Positions 56,857 to 64,000 of a stretch of DNA of 64,000 nucleotides are shown piece by piece. The DNA lies in NCBI GenBank assembly GCA_947652605.1, contig OX393577.1:52972108-53036107 (forward strand), written 5' to 3'. Below the pieces are notes generated by a model. It was not told where the DNA came from. It was given only the letters and a program-made list of their open reading frames with translations, and did not search any database. The DNA comes from Elmis aenea (Eukaryota > Arthropoda > Insecta > Coleoptera > Elmidae). How positions within the stretch are numbered: the first letter of the stretch is position 1; the number at the start of each line of letters is the position of its first letter. Both the position numbers and the translations under genes were made by a program.

Positions 56857-57138
56857 CAGTGTTTCCCAATGTGAGACGCACAACCCACAAGGGGGCAATT
56901 TGAATATTTTAGGGGCCAATTAAAATATGGTACGTGTTTTATAATATACAAAGTAAAATATAATTGATATTCACTGAAAGTCAAATAAAAAACAATTTTA
57001 CCAGTATTGATTTTTAAGTAAACATTTATATAATCCTTTTTCGGAATTTGGTGGACTATTATGCTAGAGACTAGAGAGGACATTAAATTCTTTGAGGCGT
57101 TGAGAAAGGACATAATTCAGAAAAGGTTGGGAAACACT
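56857..57138. mobile_element. Short hAT-like MITE, CAGTGTTTCCCAA ends (282 bp)
   Basis: CAGTGTTTCCCAATG ... GTTGGGAAACACTG. This terminal sequence resembles the CAGTG-type ends of animal hAT elements. The flanking octamers CTTCGGTT and CTTAAATT match at five of eight positions, so the duplication is eroded or misplaced. No coding sequence. Confidence 0.65.
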
Positions 57139-58244
57139 GCTTAAATTGGTTGTTTTGCTCAGTTTGTCTACAAACATTTTAAAAGATTTAAGTCACAGCC
57201 AGTGTTTGTTTTTTTATCTGGATAACTACTTAATTTAAAAACTTATTAGTATTTTATCATAATATACGCTACTATTTAAAAATGATCTAATAAAAACTTT
57301 GTTAACCTATCATAGCCATAGATGTTTAAAAATGTTGTTATTTTTCAGTGTTTTATGCAAAAATTCTGCAACAATGGTTCATTGTTGAAATAACATTCAA
57401 CTTTTATAAAATTTTACCCAACTTTGCTAATTAATGCGACTTATTTGTCATAATAACAAAGTTACTCCTATAACGTGGTAGATTCTCCTATTCGTGATTA
57501 TTTTAACCACTTCAAAACAAAGTTTTAAGTTTATATAAATGAAATAATTTCATTTACATATACTAATATTTTAACTAGAAACTTATGATAAAAATACACA
57601 CAATAACATTTAGAGAAAGCATTCCGTATATAATACACAACACTTTTAAAAATTATTTTTTGCAAAATATTGAAGCTTTTCATTAGCTAAAAATTCATTT
57701 ATTGGCTCAATCCCAATTAAACACTCGCCAATTAAGTGAAACGAGCTATTACTTCAATTTTAAAGAGCATTTCTAAAATGTCAAGCGAGTTATTAAAAAA
57801 CTTGCCATTGGCAACTATGTACTTATCTGTGCGCACAAATTGGATACCGAATCGGATACAAGACTGCAATTCTCATCTGCATAACCCCGGATTCCAAATA
57901 TTTGTCTTCATTAAAACACAGTCATTCTTTCCGCTGGTTAACTCTTTATAAGCAAATATTAAATATTTTCAGTAACGAAATAAATCTGCGCTAATAAAAT
58001 ACCGCTTTTGTACATGATTTAAAATGCTGTTTCATAATTTCACTGCTAAACTTTGATTTTAACTTTGATTTTATAAAAAAAGTTCTATAAACATTCATTT
58101 TCTAAACGAGAACTGTGAATCGTAATTTCAAAATGTTTGCATCACAGCAATAAAATTCCTTGTTTTATTATCTATCTCCTTTACAAATTAGGTTCTGCAT
58201 TTGATTATATCGTGAAAATAACTAGTAACTACATATGTATGTAT
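57139..58244. other. AT-rich intergenic stretch, nothing recognised
   Basis: Short frames (for example 57736-57951) have no family resemblance I can name. Confidence 0.4.
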
Positions 58245-58245
58245 A

Positions 58246-59004
58246 TACAGTGTGTCCAAAAGGAATGGAATATGCTATATATCTCAGTAAATATCTACTT
58301 TAGGGAAAAATGTTTTGAATAAAAGTTGTTTGGTACTTAGTTTTCCATCATAAGACAAAATTTAAATTATTTTTTTTTCGAATAACAAACGCGCAATAAA
58401 AAACAATTGAATTTTTTTAAATGGCAAGTACCGCTACATTATACTCATTTGATAGAGATTTTTTTCTCTTTTCAATGATGGGGTTACCTTAAAAATTAAG
58501 TTTATGCTAAGAGGCCGGAGAATATCGAAAATTTAAAAGATCGTATTAGAGAAATAACACCTGAAATGGTTGGGAATGTTATAAACGGGTTTAAAAACCG
58601 ACTTTATCATTGCCAAGCTGTAAATGGTTCACAGTTTGAACACTTATTGTAGATTTCGTCAAAAAATTTTAGTTCTTATGATGTTTTTGTTAGAAATAAA
58701 TACTAATCAATTAAAATAATTTTTGCGTTTTTCTCAAAAAGTTGCTTAAGTAAGAGTACTACAGTTTTGCATCACTGAAAAGAGAAAAAAAATCTTTATC
58801 AAATGAGTATAATATGGGGGTACCGTGTCATTTAAAAAAATTAATTGTTTTTTATTGCGCTTTTGTTATTCGAAAGAAATATAATTAAATTTTGTCTTAT
58901 GGTGGAAAACTAAGTACCAAACAACTTTTATACAAAACATTTTTCCCTAAAGTGAATATTTACTGAGATATATAGCATATTCCATTCCTTTTGGACACAC
59001 TGTA
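58246..59004. mobile_element. Foldback element with a transposase C-terminus at its centre (759 bp)
   Basis: TACAGTGTGTCCAAAAGGAA faces TTCCTTTTGGACACACTGTA with TA on both sides (58244-58245, 59005-59006). Arms of about 240 bp match (TTTAGGGAAAAATGTTTTG, ATCATAAGACAAAATTTAA, GATAGAGATTTTTTTCTC). The unique centre (about 58490-58740) holds the coding remnant annotated separately. Confidence 0.9.
58512..58652 (+). pseudogene. Fragment of an IS630/mariner-type transposase, C-terminal end
   Basis: Reads RPENIENLKDRIRE, ITPEMVGNVINGFKNRL, YHCQAVNGSQFEHLL, stop. This matches the end of insect IS630/mariner-family transposases: (P)..[IL]E.LK.RI......I...M...V...F..RL..C....G...EHL-stop. Forty-six codons are open. 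A stop lies six codons upstream, so it is a relic. It occupies the non-repeated centre of the foldback, as the N-terminal piece does in 15583-17236. Confidence 0.7.
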
Positions 59005-59082
59005 TATCTTTACTTCCTGACCAAAAATTTAATAAAGCACGTTAATTAATAATAAAAAGCATAATAAATAAAAATAGTATAT

Positions 59083-59177
59083 TACAAACAACAGGAGTTG
59101 TAAGAAGCATATTACGCACGAGTGGAAAAATTGCGCACGGAGCCGCGTAGCGGCGAGGGCGTATTTCCACGAGAGAC
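59083..59177. repeat. Short hairpin MITE-like repeat (copy 2, truncated)
   Basis: ATATTACGCACGAGTGGAAA, GCCGCGTAGCGGCGAG, GCGTATTTCCACGAG match 26705-26830; the right part is replaced by transposase-derived sequence. Confidence 0.55.
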
Positions 59178-59259
59178 CCTCACATCACGATGGTAGTAAA
59201 AAGATACATCATCTTGCTGAGAATAAAAGTCCTCCTCATCCCTAAACTTCTCACAAATG

Positions 59260-59705
59260 CGATTAATTGAGCCTTTTAATATAAATAAGGTCTAATCGCT
59301 TAGTTTTGTTTGAAAACTTTGCGTCCCCTGCACATTTTGCCAAGCATCGTTCACAAAACGACTCTTCGATCGGATTTATCTGTATTGTGGACCAACGTTG
59401 GAATGTAACTTTCTGATGGACGCGCTTCGGAATGCGATGTACGCTCGATTTTAGAATTCCTATCTAAGTAGCCGCCTGCTGAACAGATTTCCTTGAAGTT
59501 TCGCGGTAAGTTTACAAGAGCTCTCCTTCTTCGGCTTGTGAATGTTCGCGGTCTTCCAAAACGTTGCTTGTGGACGTCTTGAATAGTTCCATCTGCTTCA
59601 AACTTATCTCTAATGCGAGTAATAATAAGTCGTGTAGATGGATCTGTGTTAAGCTAACTCCTAAACTGTCTTTGCACTTTAACTACGTTCTTACGCTTTC
59701 AGTAG
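59260..59705 (-). pseudogene. Decayed IS630/mariner-type transposase, DNA-binding region
   Basis: The minus-strand frame reads VVKVQRQFRS, stop, LNTDPSTRLIITRIRDKFEA, DGTIQDV, GRPRTFTSRRRRALVN. After a frameshift it continues SVQQAAT, stop, IGILKSSVHRIPKRVHQKV, then EESFCERCLAKCAGDAKFSN. The order VQR.F, [IF]..KFE..G...D, GRPRT.T, .SVRQAA.E.GI..SSVHRI and R..FCE.C......D..F is that of two-HTH insect mariner/IS630 transposases ahead of the catalytic domain. At least two stops and one frameshift. No terminal repeats recognised around it. Confidence 0.65.
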
Positions 59706-61870
59706 CACCTCAGGACAAACTTAAATTTGTTTAAACATCACCCATTACTGTAAATTAGTTTCGCCCATATTTAAAAAAAAATTAGCAAGCTATGGACTGT
59801 AAACAAGTGTATGCATTTTTTAGGAAACCCTGTATCTACACATCTACGAGTACATTCGATGAAAATACACCCAATATTTTCATTAAATATTAAAACCAAA
59901 AATTATATAAATAGAAAAGTTACTCACAACAAAAGTTAAATTATTGTTAATGTGATAGGAAATTGCAAGGGCTTTAAAATGAAATACTTACAAACATAAG
60001 CGATCTTTAGCAAATTTTAAATAAGACATATTCCAAAACGATTTTTTTTTGTTTTTATTCATTGTTTATACATTATTGCCATCATTAAAAGTTAATCAAA
60101 TAATTTTTACTACTTTTTTAATTTCACAATTTTTTACAAGTTCATTTTAAACCCATGTTGACGTACGGAAACCACTTCCGTGGATGTTTCCTTCTTTCAT
60201 GAAAAAGTTTCTTGAAAAAATTATTTACACCATAAATGTGATGAAGAATTTAAAGAACTTCTGAATGATCTATTAAACATAAATGATGCTACTAGACAAA
60301 AAAAAAACTCAAATGTATATAAAATATATTAACGTATTTTAAAGAATTGCAACCCTCCAAACATTCGGTAACAAATATCAAAGCTCTATCTCTTAAAATA
60401 AAGAAGTTATGGGGCTGGGAAGTGCATGCGTATATCAAACAACATGGTAGAAAATATTTGAAAAAGAAATTTTGTCCTCTCAAATATACGCTTTAAATGA
60501 ACTGTCATATAATATGACCGCATTTCAAACAAAGGCATTTGTTTTTTTTTTCATTTTCGTATTACCCCCTCAAGAAATCACACTAATGCATCTTTAATCT
60601 ATTACACTATTTTAATTATTTTAAAGAGAAAGTCCATTCCGACACACTTTGTTTTTTATACATTATCTCACACCATTCAAAAACGTAGTGAGAACTTCAG
60701 TACATTTTAAGATTAAAAAGTCTACGCATAGAGCACTAGATCGAGTCACGCCAACCCTGTCTATACAAGTTATACCCGCAACTTAGCACATGGTGCTTTA
60801 TTTATCAAGTGCTCTAGGGATGTGGATGCGAGACAGTCGCGACCACGATAGAAAACGATGAGAACCACACGTTGCAGACTTGCAGATAACAGTCACGTTT
60901 TACGTCAGTTGGTGACGCTTTTTACCCTGCATACAAGTGTTATCATCATAACCACGAATAGAAGTTACAAAAAAAAACAGTCTGGTGGTAGCATAAACAA
61001 TAACGGTAAATTTTAAAAGTTGCAATAATTTAGAAGCTGCAACTAAAAACAATCTCGTAAATTTGCTTTATGACATTAAAAAAGGCGATCTTTACCTACA
61101 TTAATCTATCAAAGTGTGGTATCAGCGCGTGCACTCTAAATAATTACTTTTTAACACTTCGCGGTTAAGGCAGCAATAAACATTTTAAATTTAAAAACAC
61201 TTTCAAATAATTAAATTCATGGCTTAGCTTTAATGAACGACTTAAGTAGGTTTGCAGTTGCAGACTTCATAGCTAAAAATAGTTTTTAATCCCTACTTTG
61301 ATTTTCTTAATCCCCAAACATGATTTTTTACACCGGTTACATCGTCCCGCATTTTCGTAGTTTGTTTTTTTTTTATTTATTTTTTTTATAAAATCGTGGG
61401 AATTATTAATCTTTTATGTATTACTGACATCAAAAAAATATGTATTAAATGTTTTTTTGGTAGTAAAACTCCAAAAGTATATTTATGTCGGAATGCAAAA
61501 GGACATGTGGCGAAAAGGCTGACCGAAGATATTATACATCACTGTAAGTCGATTATATATGCACCACAGAATAGGAAATCCGTAAAAGCAAGGAGTAAAA
61601 TACGTTTACGACATCAGAACAGACATCAATATGCAAAGCTTCTGTGAACTCTATATTTCATGCAAATGAACACTATCCTGTAACCACATAATACCTCTTC
61701 TATATTTTTATTATGTTAGTGTATGTTTAAACTTACAACGTCTATGTTCGAACGAAAACGAATTACCATATCTGAAATATTATACGCAATGATCTTTCTA
61801 TTGGCGACGCTGTGCATCTTTTGTTTAAAGTAACATGCTCAATGCATTGGAAGCAACTGTTTATGATATT
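59706..61870. other. Intergenic, nothing firmly recognised
   Basis: A lone AACCCTGTATC end is at 59826. The frame at 61396-61647 (VYLCRNAKGHVAKRLTED) is unidentified. No further structure seen. Confidence 0.4.
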
Positions 61871-61871
61871 A

Positions 61872-62013
61872 GGACTCGATTGCATAAACCTGGGATTAAC
61901 CCCGGGGTTCAACCAAGTTTCTCTAGAATTAAGCAAAATATGGCGCTAATGTTGCCTAATGTTATGGATTAACTAGTATTTTAACACCAGTGTTACTTTG
62001 TGCAATCGGGCCT
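61872..62013. mobile_element. Small MITE, AGG.CTCGATTGCATAAA ends (142 bp)
   Basis: AGGACTCGATTGCATAAACC ... TTTGTGCAATCGGGCCT are imperfect inverted repeats, with internal GGGATTAACCCCGGGGTT. A related remnant is at 38290-38380. No coding sequence. Confidence 0.55.
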
Positions 62014-62463
62014 ATATGTGTTAACTTACTTTCGGATGAAAAATTAATTTGTCACCCTTGTCATCCTTGTCACAGTAATGAAAAGAGCACGTCGTTACAA
62101 AGCTAAGAAAAATTAATTTCGCAAATTAACCTGTAAATTTTTTACCGGTAGGTATCATTTCTGTCAATTATTTAACAATTCCAAAAAATTTATAAAATCA
62201 CTCAAAATTGTAATAAATATTGTTTTACTTTATTTCACCATTTACTTACTTATTTAAATCATGGACGAACGTTTTTAAAAAAAATTGTAGCTCCGAAGTT
62301 TTGTTTACACATATAAATTGATGATAAAATACTTCGTTATTAGCCCCCAACTAAAATAATAGCTAAGCTGAATTTTACTTAAGGTTAAATCGTCTCCATC
62401 GTTTTTAACAATTAAAATATTGGTTGCAGCCTTTAAACGTAGCCCTACGAACACTGAGGGTGG
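62014..62463. other. Intergenic, nothing recognised
   Basis: No gene-like or repeat structure found. Confidence 0.4.
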
Positions 62464-62471
62464 TGCACAAC

Positions 62472-63024
62472 TAGTGTTTCTTCTCGAGAAATTCTCGAGA
62501 AAGTATTTTTCTGATTTCTCATTTCTCAAAAAATTTAGTTTTTTCTCGAAAAAAAAATCTTGAATTTTTTTTTCGCTTAACAAACTGTTCATGACGTAGC
62601 AAGTGTGTGCGCCAAAAAAAAATAGATTGTCTAGTACTACTTTAGATATTTTTTTTTTATATTTTAAATCTGTACAATGGAAACATTTAATTTTGTTTAT
62701 ATATGTTTAAGTTTTGAGTGATTCATAATGTTTAGAATAATAATGTTTAATTAAAATCACTTACTTATTAATGAAATCCAGGTTTTGACGTTATAAATAA
62801 TAAATTTCTGATGAATTTTAAAATGAATTTATTACGTGCCGGTCCAAAATGTGTTAAAATAATAAGTAAAATATGTGAATTTAATATTAAAGAGTAATAA
62901 TCATTGTTATGTACCTTTTAAAACTGAATTTAAGCGGGTAAATGTAAATTTATATATTATATGAGAATTCTCGAATCTCGAGAATTCTCGAGAAATGAAA
63001 ACTATCGAGAAATCTTAAACACTA
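62472..63024. mobile_element. Non-autonomous hAT element with CTCGAG-rich ends (553 bp)
   Basis: TAGTGTTTCTTCTCGAGAAA ... TCGAGAAATCTTAAACACTA, with TTCTCGAGAATTCTCGAGAA palindromes near both ends. Perfect 8-bp duplication TGCACAAC (62464-62471, 63025-63032). The interior has no coding sequence. The TAGTG start resembles that of the element at 21961. Confidence 0.85.
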
Positions 63025-63065
63025 TGCACAACGTGGCCAAAGGTCCAGAAAATTTTTAATATTTC

Positions 63066-63500
63066 TTAAATATTGTGAAAAATTTCAGGAGGTGATTCCT
63101 TATCAAAAATGAAGGGGGAACTTTTATATAAAAATTTTTCTTTAGGCGTCTCCTTTCGGAGTTACGCCCCCTTAAAGGGGGGCGGTAAAATTAAGTTTTT
63201 ATTTTATTTCTCAAATTTGGATAAATGTAGGAGAATGATATTTAGTAGATGTTTAATACTTATTAAAAGGTTTTCCATAGTAATATTTTCAATCATCTCT
63301 TTCCTTCACAGGGGGCTGAAAAGTGCGACCCCTGTTGTTTTTTTTATCAGAATTTTTTGGTGGGTTGCAATTTTACAATTAAAATTTTTTTGTTTGAAAG
63401 CTTGCTTTATTTAGAAACTTTTTTTATTCTTTAGTTTTTCTCGTAAAACCTACAGTTTTTGAGTAAAAAATAAAATAAGTAAACATGAACCATCAAATAT
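63066..63500 (+). repeat. Dispersed repeat family A, copy 5
   Basis: GGAGGTGATTCCTTATC, GGCGTCTCCTTTCGGAGTTA, AAAGGGGGGCGGTAAAATTA, GGGGGCTGAAAAGTGCGACC and the TTTTTGAGTAAAAAATAAAA tail. The left terminal ACAGGGTG is missing. Confidence 0.75.
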
Positions 63501-63828
63501 TCCAATATAAAACGAATCATTTTGGTGGTTTGGTTACCATGGTTTGTTCATGTTAAGTAGAAGTAACGGGTGCAGTGATGTGAGTGTGTCATATGACCGC
63601 GTCATGACAGTTTGTCATGACGGTCATGACGTCACGTCACAATGATTTTAAATGACCGTGACCATTCTAACCTCCAAAATTTAAAATGACAGTTTTTCTA
63701 ACCTCCAAAAATGACAGTTTTAAGTTTACATGGTGGTTGTCACTTGATTTGTGTTAATCTTAATTGCAATATCGTTAATAAAAATGTAAATACCACTATA
63801 TAAAGTATTCTGAAAGTTGGTAAACACA

Positions 63829-63984
63829 ATGCGGAGAAAAGGGAAGGTATTTTACTTTTTTGTACGTTATCCTGCAAGTTCGCAGCAAAAGATAGCTACT
63901 TATGGTTGCCAATTTTGTAGAAAGAGATACGGATTACATGCCACTAGAATGGCACAACATGCAAGAAATGCCCAGAGCATGTAA
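63829..63984 (+). CDS. Start of a hAT-type BED zinc-finger protein, cut by a frameshift and the window edge
   Basis: 51 residues from ATG: MRRKGKVFYFF then TYGCQFCRKRYGLHATRMAQ and H before the stop. C-x2-C followed by [YF]..[HN]ATRM..H is the usual first zinc finger of insect hAT (BED) transposases. In the family the next residues are K-C-P-E..K; this is found one base over in the neighbouring frame (KCPEHVKLKLK to the end of the window), so an extra base near 63967 has probably broken this copy. Upstream (63540-63720) are short direct repeats (GTCATGAC; CTAACCTCCAAAA), possibly subterminal repeats of the element. Confidence 0.5.
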   Translation: MRRKGKVFYFFVRYPASSQQKIATYGCQFCRKRYGLHATRMAQHARNAQSM

Positions 63985-64000
63985 AATTAAAGTTGAAACG

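Noticed and set aside
61396..61647. 83-residue frame with a basic C-terminus
   Set aside because: No family resemblance and no conserved cysteine or catalytic pattern; not annotated as a gene.

Overview
This is an AT-rich, repeat-dominated stretch of an insect nuclear genome, possibly a beetle. The basis is a spliced gene of the insect DUF1091 type, insect-style RTE-like LINEs, BED-type hAT transposons, and many long inverted-repeat (foldback) elements ending in TACAGGGTG / CACCCTGTA and flanked by TA. Nothing points to a bacterium or virus. Introns, poly(A) signals and processed LINE copies are all eukaryotic. The genus cannot be read from the sequence. The only convincing host gene is a four-exon plus-strand gene at 24824-27746. 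Its exons join in phase to a 189-residue secreted protein with the DUF1091 pattern. A degenerate partial duplicate (last intron, last exon, 3' flank) lies just upstream at about 20615-24310. Transposons have since broken that duplicate, so the intact copy serves as an empty-site reference for dating them. Everything else recognisable is mobile DNA. LINEs: a nearly full-length RTE-like element at about 3118-7330 with ORF1 and a frameshifted ORF2, a 5'-truncated relative at 53030-53692, and older scraps at 28180-28400, 37237-37350 and 49135-49450. hAT superfamily: a nearly autonomous element with BED finger and transposase at 53714-56267 (perfect 8-bp target duplication), short non-autonomous copies at 7686, 14550, 18944, 21036, 21961, 56857 and 62472, an internally deleted copy near 46570, and the first exon-like ORF of another at the right edge. 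TA-targeting elements: a pogo-like derivative at 40958-43146 that keeps a PHD-like zinc finger, a decayed mariner/IS630-type transposase on the minus strand at 59260-59705, and more than a dozen foldbacks. Two foldbacks carry opposite ends of an IS630/mariner-type transposase at their centres, which suggests what mobilises the family. A separate foldback at 10870-11781 has arms made of G-rich tandem subrepeats. Layout: 1-3.1 kb empty AT-rich DNA; 3.1-7.3 kb LINE; 7.5-9 kb triple-nested repeats; 10.9-11.8 kb G-rich foldback; 13.5-14.8 kb palindromic-end element; 15.6-17.2 kb foldback with captured transposase; 18.5-19.6 kb foldback split by a hAT; 20.6-24.3 kb broken gene duplicate; 24.8-27.7 kb DUF1091 gene; 28-40 kb foldbacks and LINE scraps; 41-43.1 kb pogo-like element; 43-49 kb mostly unannotatable; 49.4-52.7 kb nested foldbacks; 53-56.3 kb LINE tail and hAT; 58.2-59.7 kb mariner-related pieces; 61.9-64 kb MITEs, a hAT and a dispersed repeat.
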